The notes under the pieces are model-generated. The model was given only the letters and a program-made list of their open reading frames with translations. It did no database searches and had not been told where the DNA came from. DNA of 64,000 bases. Source: Sphingomonadaceae bacterium (GTDB lineage Bacteria; Pseudomonadota; Alphaproteobacteria; Sphingomonadales; Sphingomonadaceae). The stretch's first letter is position 1; each line of letters opens with the position of its first letter. The stretch is taken from NCBI GenBank assembly GCA_947472735.1, contig CANJBY010000007.1, positions 1 to 64,000 of the forward strand, in the 5' to 3' direction. The position numbers were made by a program, and so were the translations under genes. Shown here one piece after another: positions 46,186-55,165 of the stretch.

Positions 46186-48441
46186 CTAGCCTTCGATCCG
46201 TGAGAAATCCGCCACACTGTGCACCGCATTGCGGAAACGGGCGAGCAGGGAGAGCCGGAAGTTTCTCTTCGCCGGATCGGAATCGTTGACCGTGACCTCT
46301 TCGAAGAAGCGGTCGATCGGCGCGCGCAGGCTGGCGAGCGCGGCCATGGCGCCGGTGAAGTCCTCCGCGGAAATAGCGGCTTCGGCCTGCGGCTCGGCGG
46401 CATCGAGCGCGGCGACCAGGGCTGCTTCGGCGGATTCGGGCGCGGTAATGACCGTGCTGGCTTCGAACTGCTCCTTCTTGAGGATGTTCGCTGAGCGCTT
46501 GTAGCCGGCGAGCAGGTTGGCCCCCTCCTCGGAACCGACGAAGGCTTGGAGAGCATGGACCCGGGCGAGCAGGCGAACGAGTTCATCCTCGCCGCCGAGG
46601 GCGAAGACGGCGTCGATCAGGTCGTGGCGTACGCCCGCTTCGCGCTGTTGGACCTTGAGGCGGTCGGCGAAGAAGTCGAGGAGATCAACTCGCAGTTTTG
46701 CCAGTTCAGCAATAATCTCTGAACCTGAACTCGGGTCAAAAAGCCGACCTTCGCCCTTGTTGTCGCGCAACGCTTGGGCTGCGAGAGTCCAATGCAAAGG
46801 GCCGCGATCCCGAACCCAGTGATCTATGATGAGATTGATTGGTAACCGGACACGGTTCTGCTGCAACAACGAAATAACACCAAGTGCTGCGCGTCTAAGA
46901 GCGTAAGGATCCTTAGACCCAGTTGGCTTTTCGTTGGTCGCGAAGAAGAAGACTAGGCTGTAGAACTTATCCGCCAAACTGACCGCCACCGTCACCGGCG
47001 CGGTGGGCACGTCATCGCCCTGCCCCACCGGCTTGTAGTGATCACGGATCGCGTCGGCGACGGCGTCGCTCAGCCCTTCAGCGCGGGCGTAGTAGGCGCC
47101 CATCAGGCCCTGGAGCTCGGGAAACTCGCCGACCATCTCGGTGACGAGATCGGCCTTGCAGAGGCGGGCGGCGAGTTCGGCGTCATCGGCCAACTTCTCC
47201 CTCTCCCCTTCAGGGGAGAGGGCCGGGGTGTGGGGGCTGTCAGGCTGGTGCGGCGCCTGATCGACAGCCCCCACACCCTCCGCGGCTGCGCCGCTCCTCC
47301 CTCTCCCCTCAAGGGGAGAGGGCTTTACAATGCCTTCCTCAACCAGCCACCGCGCCAGCTTCGCGACCCGCTCGACCTTGTCGGCTACAGTGCCCAGCTT
47401 CTCGTGGAAGGTGATCCGCTCAAGCTTCTTAGCCTGCTCGCTAAGCGGTACCTTGCGGTCCTGCTCCCAGAAGAAGCGCGCGTCGGACAGGCGCGCGGCG
47501 AGGACCTTGCGGTTGCCGGCGACGATCGCCGCCCCGCCATCGGTGGCGACAATATTGGCGGTGCAGACGAAGGCATTGGCCAGCTTGCCGCCCTGCTCGC
47601 ATACGAAATATTTCTGGTTAACCCGCGCAGTTAGCTGAATAACCTCGGGCGGAACCTCAAGGTACACCTCGTCGAAGCGGCCGAGTAGCGGCACCGGCCA
47701 TTCGGTCAGCCCCGCGTTCTCGATCACCAGACCTTCGTCTTCGACCAACACCAGACCAGCTGCGGCAGCGATTTCGCTAGCCTTGGTGCGAATGATGTCT
47801 TGCCGTTCCGCGTGGTCGACCAGCACGTGGCAGGCCCGCAGCTTGTCGGCATAGTCATGCGCGCCGCCGATGGTGATTTCACCCGGGGCGTGGAAGCGGT
47901 GACCGAGGGTAGCGTAGCCTGAAGACACCCCGCCCACTTCGCAGGGCACCAGTTCCTCACCCAGAATGGCGACGATGCCCGAAAGCGGACGCACCCAGCG
48001 CAGGCTCTCACTGCTGAGCGAGGCCGCGCCCCAGCGCTGCGACTTCGGCCAGGGAAAGGCGCGGATGATCGCCGGGATGGCCTGGGCCAGCACCTCGGCC
48101 GTAGCGCGGCCGGGCTTGTCGATCACTGCGAACAGTATGCCGTCGCGCTCGACCAGTTGTTCGGCGGTCAGGCCGGTCTTGCGCAGGAATCCTTCGAGCG
48201 CCTGAGGCGGCGCGCCAACCCTCGGGCCCTTGAGCTCCTCGGACACGGCACTGGTGGCTTCCGGCAAGTCACGCGCGATCAGCGCCAACCGGCGCGGGGT
48301 GGACCAGACCGTGATTTCGCCCGGGATCACTCCGGCATCGGCCAGCTCCTTGCGGAACAGCTTTTCCAGATCGGCGCGCGCGCCGGCCTGCATCCGTGCA
48401 GGGATCTCTTCGCTGCGCAGTTCGAGGAGGAAGTCAGCCAT
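46186..48441 (-). CDS. glyS: glycyl-tRNA synthetase beta subunit with in-frame insertion
   Basis: The 751-residue beta subunit of the heterotetrameric synthetase starts M-A-D-F-L-L-E-L-R-S-E-E-I-P, with GGAGAG upstream. The core segments M-V-G-E-F-P-E-L-Q-G-L-M-G and D-K-F-Y-S-L-V-F are conserved. Residues about 374-415 are a low-complexity insert (P-L-E-G-R-G-R-S, then T-P-A-L-S-P-E-G-E-R) encoded by a palindromic repeat, absent from ordinary GlyS. It remains in frame, so the protein is probably functional. A 280-bp stretch near 46690-46975 has clearly lower GC. It is paired with glyQ upstream. Confidence 0.95.
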   Translation of the reverse strand: MADFLLELRSEEIPARMQAGARADLEKLFRKELADAGVIPGEITVWSTPRRLALIARDLPEATSAVSEELKGPRVGAPPQALEGFLRKTGLTAEQLVERDGILFAVIDKPGRATAEVLAQAIPAIIRAFPWPKSQRWGAASLSSESLRWVRPLSGIVAILGEELVPCEVGGVSSGYATLGHRFHAPGEITIGGAHDYADKLRACHVLVDHAERQDIIRTKASEIAAAAGLVLVEDEGLVIENAGLTEWPVPLLGRFDEVYLEVPPEVIQLTARVNQKYFVCEQGGKLANAFVCTANIVATDGGAAIVAGNRKVLAARLSDARFFWEQDRKVPLSEQAKKLERITFHEKLGTVADKVERVAKLARWLVEEGIVKPSPLEGRGRSGAAAEGVGAVDQAPHQPDSPHTPALSPEGEREKLADDAELAARLCKADLVTEMVGEFPELQGLMGAYYARAEGLSDAVADAIRDHYKPVGQGDDVPTAPVTVAVSLADKFYSLVFFFATNEKPTGSKDPYALRRAALGVISLLQQNRVRLPINLIIDHWVRDRGPLHWTLAAQALRDNKGEGRLFDPSSGSEIIAELAKLRVDLLDFFADRLKVQQREAGVRHDLIDAVFALGGEDELVRLLARVHALQAFVGSEEGANLLAGYKRSANILKKEQFEASTVITAPESAEAALVAALDAAEPQAEAAISAEDFTGAMAALASLRAPIDRFFEEVTVNDSDPAKRNFRLSLLARFRNAVHSVADFSRIEG
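47197..47322. repeat. 126-bp palindromic element inserted in frame in glyS
   Basis: The ends are two small hairpins of the form CCCTCTCCCC-N-GGGGAGAGGG (47199-47222 and 47299-47322). Between them lies a perfect 16-bp inverted repeat, GGGTGTGGGGGCTGTC (47226-47241) with GACAGCCCCCACACCC (47263-47278). The length is a multiple of three and the glyS frame passes through without a stop, giving 42 extra residues in a loop between conserved regions. Confidence 0.85.
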
Positions 48442-48473
48442 GAATGCTCTCCACAAGAGCAATTGCCCGCTCT

Positions 48474-48544
48474 TCTTGAGCTTGTCGAAGGACCTCCTTG
48501 AGGCTGCCGTTGCTGGCGGGCTTCGACAGGCTCAGCTTGAGCGG
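48474..48544. repeat. REP-like inverted repeat, copy 2
   Basis: TTCTTGAGCTTGTCGAAGG and GGCTTCGACAGGCTCAGCTT are the inverted arms, 45 bp apart from start to start. It fills most of the gap between glyQ and glyS on the minus strand and could separate or stabilise the two messages. Confidence 0.8.
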
Positions 48545-48567
48545 GTGTGGGGCGAGACCGCTATGAG

Positions 48568-49470
48568 TCATACCGTCCATCCCGGAAATTCGGCTTCCCA
48601 GCGGGATTTGTTCTTCTCGATCCACGCCGCGCAGCTGCCCTTGGCAAGATCGCGGACCCGGCCGATGTAGCTGGCGCGTTCCTGCACCGAGATCACGCCG
48701 CGGGCCTGCAACAGGTTGAACAGATGGCTGGCTTCGATCGCCTGGTCATAAGCGGCGAGCGGGATGTCGGCAGCAATGCAGCGCTGGCATTCGGCTTCGG
48801 CGTGGCGGAAGCCGGCGAACAGCTGCTCGGTATCGGCCACCTCGAAATTGTACTTCGACAGCTCCTGCTCGTTCTTCAGGAACACGTCGCCATAGGAGAC
48901 CCCAGCGTCGTTGAAGGCGAGATCATAGACGTTGTCGACGCCCTGGATGTACATCGCGAGGCGTTCCAGCCCGTAAGTCAGTTCGCCCGCCACAGGCTTG
49001 CAATCGAAACCGCCGACCTGCTGAAAATACGTGAACTGGGTCACTTCCATCCCGTCGCACCACACTTCCCAGCCGAGGCCCCAGGCGCCCAGCGTGGGGC
49101 TTTCCCAGTCGTCCTCGACGAAGCGGATGTCGTGCGCCAGCGGATCGACGCCGATCTCGGCCAGACTGGCGAGATAGAGTTCCTGCAGATTTTCCGGATT
49201 GGGCTTCAGGATCACCTGATACTGGTAATAGTGCTGCAACCGGTTGGGGTTCTCGCCATAACGTCCGTCGGTCGGCCGGCGGCTCGGCTGGACGTAGGCG
49301 GCCTTCCACGGTTCCGGCCCCAGGGCGCGCAGTGTGGTGGCGGGGTGAAATGTGCCCGCCCCCATCCGCATGTCATAAGGCTGCAGGATCAGGCAGCCTT
49401 GCGCGCTCCAGAAGGCGTGGAGCCGCAGGATCATGTCCTGAAAACTCAAGGGACGGGCGGTTTCGCTCAT
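48568..49470 (-). CDS. glyQ: glycyl-tRNA synthetase alpha subunit
   Basis: The 300-residue class II catalytic subunit has [14 protein letters not shown] near the start, [41 protein letters not shown] and Y-G-L-E-R-L-A-M-Y. All are conserved. The ATG at 49470 matches the usual start, M-S-E-T. The upstream extension in frame is not GlyQ-like. Confidence 0.97.
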   Translation of the reverse strand: MSETARPLSFQDMILRLHAFWSAQGCLILQPYDMRMGAGTFHPATTLRALGPEPWKAAYVQPSRRPTDGRYGENPNRLQHYYQYQVILKPNPENLQELYLASLAEIGVDPLAHDIRFVEDDWESPTLGAWGLGWEVWCDGMEVTQFTYFQQVGGFDCKPVAGELTYGLERLAMYIQGVDNVYDLAFNDAGVSYGDVFLKNEQELSKYNFEVADTEQLFAGFRHAEAECQRCIAADIPLAAYDQAIEASHLFNLLQARGVISVQERASYIGRVRDLAKGSCAAWIEKNKSRWEAEFPGWTV

Positions 49471-49567
49471 GTCCGGGCCTTTGAAGGATCGGACGGCGCA
49501 AATCAACCGCGCGGCGGAGAACATTCGTTCATCGACTGACAGGGATTGGCGCGATAGGTAAGCGGCC

Positions 49568-50482
49568 ATGCGCATCCCCTTCCGCTCTTTCGCCGCTGCC
49601 CTCGCCCTGCTGACCATGCCGGTGCAGGCCCAGCAAGCCCCGCCGACGCCGGTTGCACGCACTCTGGTGGCGGCACCGGATGTCCCCCGTCCGGCGCTGT
49701 GGAAGGTGGCTGACGCGGATACCACCATCTACCTGTTCGGCACGATCCACGCACTGCCCAAGGGGATCGACTGGCTCGATGGGCCGGTCGCCACGGCCTT
49801 TGACAGTTCCGGCGAGCTGGTGACGGAGATCGTCCAGTCGAGCCCCGAAGAGATGCAGTCGCTGGTGCTTGGCAAGGCGATCCAGCCCCCGGGGCAGAGC
49901 CTGCGCGCGCAGCTTTCAACAACTGACCGCGCGGCCTTTGACAAGGCGATGACCTCGTTCGGCCTGCCGGTGAACGCCTTTGACCGGTTCGAGCCCTGGT
50001 ACGCCGCGATCGCGCTGGCGACGCTGCCGATCGTCAAGGGCGGGTTCGACAGCGACCACGGTGTGGAAGCGGTGCTCGATGCCCGGGCCAAGGCACTTTC
50101 TCGCACTCATACCGGCCTGGAAACCGCAGAGTATCAGCTCGGCCTGTTCGATTCGCTCCCGCCGGCGGTGCAGCGCAAGTACCTGCGCGAAGTGATCGAC
50201 GACATGCCCGGCATCCGCACCGAGCTGGAAACCATCGTCGCCGAATGGAAGCAGGGCCACGCCGACCGTCTCGCCGAACTGATGAACGAGGACGAGGACG
50301 ATCCGGCGATGGTTGCCGCCCTCATCACCAACCGCAATCGTAACTGGGCGGGCTGGATCAAGTCGCGGCTGGATCAGCCGGGCACGGTGTTCATCGCCGT
50401 CGGTGCCGGGCACCTTGCCGGCAAGGACAGCGTACAGGAATTCCTCGGCAAGGCGGGCATTGTCGCGGCGCGTGTCCAGTAG
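49568..50482 (+). CDS. TraB/GumN family protein 1
   Basis: The 304-residue protein has a signal peptide (ending V-Q-A-Q) and a TraB/GumN domain. The domain has the conserved G-T-I-H-A-L-P near residue 58 and a C-terminal V-G-A-G-H-L-A-G. The family is predicted to be a Tiki/EreA-like metal-dependent protease or hydrolase. Location is probably periplasmic. It overlaps a paralogous gene by 11 bases. Confidence 0.88.
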   Translation: MRIPFRSFAAALALLTMPVQAQQAPPTPVARTLVAAPDVPRPALWKVADADTTIYLFGTIHALPKGIDWLDGPVATAFDSSGELVTEIVQSSPEEMQSLVLGKAIQPPGQSLRAQLSTTDRAAFDKAMTSFGLPVNAFDRFEPWYAAIALATLPIVKGGFDSDHGVEAVLDARAKALSRTHTGLETAEYQLGLFDSLPPAVQRKYLREVIDDMPGIRTELETIVAEWKQGHADRLAELMNEDEDDPAMVAALITNRNRNWAGWIKSRLDQPGTVFIAVGAGHLAGKDSVQEFLGKAGIVAARVQ

Positions 50483-51323
50483 CAGGCGCTGGAGCACGGC
50501 ACTGGCGGCGCTGCTGCTTGCCGCCTGTTCCCGGCTCGAGCCGGTGCATCCCGCACTGTGGGAAGTGACCGGGCCGGGCGGGCAGAAAGCCTGGCTGTTC
50601 GGCACGATCCACGCCCTGCCCGATCCGGTAGACTGGCGCTCCGGCCCGGTGGATGCGGCGTTGAACGCCAGCGACCGGGTGGTGCTGGAGGTTGCAGCGA
50701 TCCGGGATGGCGCGGCGATCGGGCAGGAGATCGAGCGGCTTGGCGCGGCCCCTGCCTCGCTGCCGCTGCGCGAGCGCGTCCGGCCAGAGCTGCGGCCCAC
50801 CTACGATGCGCTGATCCGCCAGCTGAAGATCGACGAGACCGCGCTGGCGAGCCGCGACACCTGGGCCGCTGCGCTGGCGCTGGCGCAGGCCGCGCAGCGC
50901 GGCGAAGGAACCGACCCTGCCAACGGCATCGACCGGGCCCTTGCCGCATCCGGCAAGCCGCTCGGCGAACTGGAAGGGGCAACTGCTCAGCTGCAGATTT
51001 TCGATACGCTGCCGGAGAGCGAACAACGCGATCTGCTGGCCGCGGTGATCCGCGAAGAGCCCGAACGTGACCTCACGCGGGCTTGGAAGAGCGGCGATCT
51101 GGCGCCGCTGGAGCAGGCCACCCGCGAGGGCATGCTGGCCGACCCGGAACTGCGCGAGGCGCTCTACGCGGAGCGCAACCGGCGCTGGACGGTGCGGCTT
51201 GTGGAGGCCATGCGCGGCGGCGGGCACCCCTTCGTCGCCGTCGGCGGCATGCATCTGGTTGGGCCGGAGGGTCTCCCCACACTGCTCGCCGCCCGCGGTT
51301 ACACCGTCCGCCGTGTTCAGTAG
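50472..51323 (+). CDS. TraB/GumN family lipoprotein 2
   Basis: The 283-residue paralogue of the preceding gene has the same G-T-I-H-A-L-P and V-G-G-M-H-L-V-G motifs. The N-terminus is a lipoprotein signal with the lipobox L-L-A-A-C, so it should be anchored in a membrane. GTG at 50472 was chosen because it leads directly into this signal and overlaps the upstream stop, which indicates translational coupling. The pair looks like a tandem duplication that diverged, one soluble and one lipidated. Confidence 0.82.
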   Translation: MSSSRRWSTALAALLLAACSRLEPVHPALWEVTGPGGQKAWLFGTIHALPDPVDWRSGPVDAALNASDRVVLEVAAIRDGAAIGQEIERLGAAPASLPLRERVRPELRPTYDALIRQLKIDETALASRDTWAAALALAQAAQRGEGTDPANGIDRALAASGKPLGELEGATAQLQIFDTLPESEQRDLLAAVIREEPERDLTRAWKSGDLAPLEQATREGMLADPELREALYAERNRRWTVRLVEAMRGGGHPFVAVGGMHLVGPEGLPTLLAARGYTVRRVQ

Positions 51324-51432
51324 CCTTGCATTTCTGCCGCTTTGCCGTTAGGGGCGCGCGCTTCCCGTTATGGTCATCCCTGGAGGCGTGACGGTGAATT
51401 GTGCAATCCAGTGATTTCGAAAGGCTAGAACC

Positions 51433-52044
51433 ATGAGCGATACGCTTACTCTGCCGGCCGAGACGCGCGATCGGGCAGGCAAGGGAGCCTCCCGCGCCCT
51501 GCGTCGTGATGGCCGCGTCCCCGCCGTTGTCTATGGCAACAATGAAGAGCCCCAGGCGATCCACGTCGAGGAGAAGGAACTGCGCCGCCAGCTTGGCACC
51601 GGCCACTTCTTCAATTCGATCGTCGAGATCCAGGTTGGCGGCACGACCGTGCGGACGCTGCCCAAGGACGTCGCTTTCCATCCCGTTTCGGACCGCCCGC
51701 TGCATGCGGACTTCCTGCGCATCTCGAAGGACCACAAGGTCCACGTCGAAGTGCCGGTGGTGTTCGAGAACGAAGCAGCCTCGCCGGGCCTCAAGCGCGG
51801 TGGTGTGCTCAACATCGTGCGTCACGAGCTCGAGCTGGTCTGCGACCCCGAATTGATCCCCGACGCGATCCACATCGACGTCACCGGTCTCGAAATCGGC
51901 GCTTCGATCCACATCAGCCATGTGAAGCTGCCGGAAGGTTCGGCCTCGGCCATTACCGACCGCGACTTCACGATCGCCACCATCGTTGCCCCTTCGGGCC
52001 TGCGTAGCGAAGAAGGCGACACGACCAAGGCCGAGGGCGAGTAA
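51433..52044 (+). CDS. rplY: 50S ribosomal protein L25 (Ctc/TL5 form)
   Basis: The 203-residue protein binds 5S rRNA. The N-terminal L25 domain starts [28 protein letters not shown]5/Ctc-type beta domain follows ([20 protein letters not shown]). The long form is usual in alphaproteobacteria. It is followed by a strong terminator, then pth. Confidence 0.95.
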   Translation: MSDTLTLPAETRDRAGKGASRALRRDGRVPAVVYGNNEEPQAIHVEEKELRRQLGTGHFFNSIVEIQVGGTTVRTLPKDVAFHPVSDRPLHADFLRISKDHKVHVEVPVVFENEAASPGLKRGGVLNIVRHELELVCDPELIPDAIHIDVTGLEIGASIHISHVKLPEGSASAITDRDFTIATIVAPSGLRSEEGDTTKAEGE

Positions 52045-52101
52045 GCACCTCTCGGTTGACGTCGGACAATTGACGGGGGTGGCCTTGCTGCCCCATTGCA
52101 G

Positions 52102-52135
52102 GCCGGGCCGCAGCGATGCGGCCCGGCTTTCGCTT
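52102..52135 (+). terminator. intrinsic terminator between rplY and pth
   Basis: GCCGGGCCGC (52102-52111) and GCGGCCCGGC (52118-52127) form a perfect 10-bp stem with a six-base loop, followed by TTTCGCTT. It lies immediately before the pth ribosome binding site, so pth may be expressed at a reduced level by readthrough. Confidence 0.8.
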
Positions 52136-52145
52136 GGAGGGTAAC

Positions 52146-52715
52146 GTGCAACTCTGGGTCGGCCTCGGCAATCCCGGTCCGCAATATGCGATGCACCGGC
52201 ACAACGTCGGCTTCATGGTGGCGGACACGCTGGCCGAGGTGCATGGCTTCGGCCCGGTGCAGAAAAAATTCCAGGGCTGGTTCCAGGAAGGCCGGATCGG
52301 CGGGCAGAAGATCCTCCTGCTCAAGCCTGGCACCTTCATGAACGAAAGCGGCCGCGCCGTGGGCGAGGCGCTGCGTTTCTACAAGCTTTCCATTGACGCC
52401 CTCACCGTATTCCACGACGAGCTCGACCTTACCCCCTTCAAGGTCAAGGTGAAGCAGGGCGGCGGCACCGCCGGGCACAACGGCCTGCGCTCGATCGACC
52501 AACACCTCGGCCCCGATTTTCGCCGCGTGCGACTCGGCATCGGTCACCCCGGGCACAAGGACCGGGTGACCGGCTACGTTCTGGGCAACTTCGCCAAGAG
52601 CGAGCTGGACGACCTCGCCGACATGCTCGGCGCGATCGCCGGCGAGGCTGAGTGGCTCGCGAAACGCGATGACGTGCGATTCATGAGCGACGTCGCGTTG
52701 CGGATGGCGCAATAG
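52146..52715 (+). CDS. pth: peptidyl-tRNA hydrolase
   Basis: The 189-residue enzyme recycles peptidyl-tRNAs. G-L-G-N-P-G-P-Q-Y near the start, H-R-H-N-V-G-F (catalytic His), K-P-G-T-F-M-N-E-S-G and H-D-E-L-D are conserved. The GTG at 52146 has GGAGGG upstream and gives the usual N-terminus, so the longer frame upstream is rejected. Confidence 0.95.
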   Translation: MQLWVGLGNPGPQYAMHRHNVGFMVADTLAEVHGFGPVQKKFQGWFQEGRIGGQKILLLKPGTFMNESGRAVGEALRFYKLSIDALTVFHDELDLTPFKVKVKQGGGTAGHNGLRSIDQHLGPDFRRVRLGIGHPGHKDRVTGYVLGNFAKSELDDLADMLGAIAGEAEWLAKRDDVRFMSDVALRMAQ

Positions 52716-52795
52716 TTCAAAATACGTCGAAACGCTTTACAATGGCGCACGCCTTGGCAGCGCATTAACTACTACATCCCCCGGATAGCCAGGAT

Positions 52796-52811
52796 TGGCA
52801 CGGCGCTTGCG
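52796..52811 (+). promoter_or_regulatory. sigma54 (-24/-12) promoter
   Basis: TGGCACG, four bases, then TTGC matches the RpoN consensus with correct spacing. It lies 42 bp before the ATG of the PEP-CTERM-like gene. No enhancer site was identified. Confidence 0.75.
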
Positions 52812-52852
52812 TTGTTGGTCGTCAACCATTTTGTTCATTCGGGGGGTATCCG

Positions 52853-53392
52853 ATGTCGATTGTCCGCAAGCTTCTGCCGATCGCCGCTCTGGCGCTGAGT
52901 GCCGCGCCGGCCATGGCCGATCCCATTACACTGGACTCGAGTGCAGTCGGCCAGTCGTTCACGCTGAACTACAACGGCTATTCGAGCGGCACCGTGGTCA
53001 ACGGTCTCACCGCGAGCACCACCTTCACCCTCACCGGGGTGAACGGCAGTAGCTATACCTTCGACTATGCGGTGGCCAACACCACCGCCGACCCGCTGAC
53101 GTCGCGCGTGTCCAGCTTCGGCTTCGATACCGACCCCAACATCACCAGCGCCACATCAACCGGCGCCTTCGCCAATCCCACGACCTATTCGAGCTATCCC
53201 AACGGGATCGGCTCGATCGACGTCTGCTTCAAGGACGCCAGCACCGGCAGCTGCTCGGGCGGCGGCAGCGGCGGACTGGCCGATGGCACCAGCGGCACCG
53301 GCAGCTTCACGCTCAACTTTGCCAGCGCGATTGCCGCACTGGCGCTGCTGCGCCGCCGCCGCAAGGTCCAGCCGGCGCTCGCGCTGGCCTGA
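52853..53392 (+). CDS. secreted PEP-CTERM-like protein lacking the PEP motif
   Basis: The 179-residue protein has a Sec signal ending A-M-A. A Ser/Thr/Gly-rich, low-charge exported domain of the sort found in PEP-CTERM (exosortase substrate) proteins follows. The C-terminus is hydrophobic (A-I-A-A-L-A-L-L) followed by R-R-R-R-K, the usual end of the sorting signal. The preceding Pro-Glu-Pro motif is missing and the gene is short, so an internal deletion may have removed it. It has a sigma54 promoter, a trait of PEP-CTERM regulons. Confidence 0.65.
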   Translation: MSIVRKLLPIAALALSAAPAMADPITLDSSAVGQSFTLNYNGYSSGTVVNGLTASTTFTLTGVNGSSYTFDYAVANTTADPLTSRVSSFGFDTDPNITSATSTGAFANPTTYSSYPNGIGSIDVCFKDASTGSCSGGGSGGLADGTSGTGSFTLNFASAIAALALLRRRRKVQPALALA

Positions 53393-53415
53393 AACCCGCT
53401 GTCCCGCATACCTCC

Positions 53416-53496
53416 CCGCTCATCCTGAGCTTGTCGAAGGATATCGCGCGAAAACCGACCCGGCGCGCGGGCTTCGACAGGCTCAGCCTGAGCGGG
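53416..53496. repeat. REP-like inverted repeat, copy 3
   Basis: CGCTCATCCTGAGCTTGTCGAAGG and GGCTTCGACAGGCTCAGCC form the inverted arms. It sits between the ends of the PEP-CTERM-like gene and the convergent TPR gene and could terminate both. Confidence 0.8.
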
Positions 53497-53516
53497 TCAG
53501 GGTGTGAGTGCTCGAT

Positions 53517-55043
53517 TCAAACCGCCGCGCGCTCCGCTTCCGCAAGGTGCGCCCGGATTGTCTGGTTCTGCGGCGCGGCGGCAGCGGCCCTGCGCAATAA
53601 CGCCCGCGCCTCGGCGATGTCCTTGCCGGCCTTAACCCGCACCCAGCCCGCGGTATCCAGCACCGAAGGATTTGCCGGCGCCAGCTTCAGGGCCTTGTCG
53701 GCCAGTTCGCGCGCGCGATCGAGACTGCCGGCCATCGCCAGGCAATAGGCCTGGTTGTTGAGCACCATCACGTTCTTGCCGTCAGTCACTTCCAGCGCGT
53801 GATCGTAGATCAGGATCGCCCGCGCCCAGTTGCGCGCGCGCATCGCTGCGTCAGCTGATCCTAGCTCTGCGGCGAGCGATTGAGCTGACGGGAAGCGGGC
53901 CCGCGCCTGCCATTGCGCCGCATCAGGCGATTTCTGCGCAGCGGCGATCTTTGCCATCAGCGCAACATCCTCGATCGGCGCGGCGGGATCACCGGCAAAC
54001 TGCGTCAGAACGGCGCGCGCACCAACGGAATCGCCGCCCGCCAGTTTCGCTTCGGCCAGCAGTCGCGCGACGGTGCGGTTATTTGACTGGGCACGCAGGA
54101 TCGGTTCGAGCTGCGCCGCCGCGAGCTGCGGGTTGCCGAGCCGCAGCAGCGCCTCGCCATAAGGAATGCGTGCCGGGTGGGTGACGGCGAGCCTGGCCTC
54201 CTGCGGCTGCACCGCGGAGCGTACGCCTTCCCAGTCCTTGGCGAGCTGGGCCGACCGGGCTCTTAGCCACACGACCGAAGGATCGTCCGGTGCGAAGGCC
54301 GTCAACCGCTCGAGCAGCGGCTTCATCTCTGCGGCGCGGCCAAGATCGCCCAGCACCGAAGCATGGGCCACCAGCGCGGCGCGGTTCTCAGGATAGCTCT
54401 TGCTGGCCTTCGAATAGGCATCCAGCGCGCCGGCCAGATCGCCGTCGATGCTGGCGATCTGGCCGCGCAGCATCAGCACATCGAAGGAATCCGGCGCGAG
54501 TTTCACTGCCTGCGCCAGCAGGGTGCGTGTTTTCTCGCCCTCGCCCGCAACCAGCAGGAAGCGGCCGTAATCGGTCAGCACGCGCGGATTGGGGTCGCCG
54601 GCTATGGCCCGCTCGAAAGCGGCGCGCGCCGTATCGGGTTTGCCCTGCTGGATCGCAGCGATGGCGCGCAGGCGCTCGGCCTCTGACGACCCGTCGGCAC
54701 CGAGATAGCCCGTCACCGCATCGGGCTGATTGCGCAGCAGCGCCGCCTCGGCGGACAGCTGCGCCAGTTCTCCACTGCGCGCCGCACCGCCGGCAACCCG
54801 GTCCAGCACGCCCCCCGCCCCATCGCCATCGCCCATGGCAATCAGCGTGCGGGCCTGGAGCAGCTGCATTGCTCGGTTGCCGGGCTCTTCTTCCAGCCCG
54901 GAGACCAGATGCAGCCGGGCGGCGGAATAGCGGTGCGCGGCATACTCGGAGCGTGCTTTGGCGAACGCATCGGCAGGCGAATCTCCGCAGCCGGAGAGAG
55001 CAAGCGCAGCGCCGAGCAGCGGCAGGACAAGACCATGTTTCAT
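53517..55043 (-). CDS. TPR-repeat lipoprotein
   Basis: The 508-residue protein begins with a lipoprotein signal (L-A-L-S-G-C). At least ten tetratricopeptide repeats follow, recognisable by alternating A-L-x-x-Y/F patterns such as G-D-L-A-G-A-L-D-A-Y-S-K-A and N-P-S-V-L-D-T-A-G-W-V. It probably acts as a scaffold in the periplasm. It recalls the PrsT lipoproteins of PEP-CTERM/exosortase systems but is shorter; the PEP-CTERM-like gene next to it is suggestive. The ATG at 55043 was chosen for the signal. Confidence 0.82.
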   Translation of the reverse strand: MKHGLVLPLLGAALALSGCGDSPADAFAKARSEYAAHRYSAARLHLVSGLEEEPGNRAMQLLQARTLIAMGDGDGAGGVLDRVAGGAARSGELAQLSAEAALLRNQPDAVTGYLGADGSSEAERLRAIAAIQQGKPDTARAAFERAIAGDPNPRVLTDYGRFLLVAGEGEKTRTLLAQAVKLAPDSFDVLMLRGQIASIDGDLAGALDAYSKASKSYPENRAALVAHASVLGDLGRAAEMKPLLERLTAFAPDDPSVVWLRARSAQLAKDWEGVRSAVQPQEARLAVTHPARIPYGEALLRLGNPQLAAAQLEPILRAQSNNRTVARLLAEAKLAGGDSVGARAVLTQFAGDPAAPIEDVALMAKIAAAQKSPDAAQWQARARFPSAQSLAAELGSADAAMRARNWARAILIYDHALEVTDGKNVMVLNNQAYCLAMAGSLDRARELADKALKLAPANPSVLDTAGWVRVKAGKDIAEARALLRRAAAAAPQNQTIRAHLAEAERAAV

Positions 55044-55165
55044 GCCCTCGTCATACCGCGCAAGCTTTAAGAATGCCCGAATCCGGGAAATTGGCTTCCC
55101 CCACCATGCCCGCGTCAACTAGGTTAGGGATCACGCGCCGTCCGCACGGCTACGATTGTTCACAC

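Noticed and set aside
47226..47278. Intrinsic terminator within glyS
   Set aside because: The hairpin is strong but has no T-tract on the minus strand, and translation runs through it. It is better explained as part of an inserted repeat.
53517..55043. Assignment of the TPR lipoprotein as PrsT
   Set aside because: Length is well below the usual PrsT and no exosortase gene is in the window. It was kept as a generic TPR lipoprotein.
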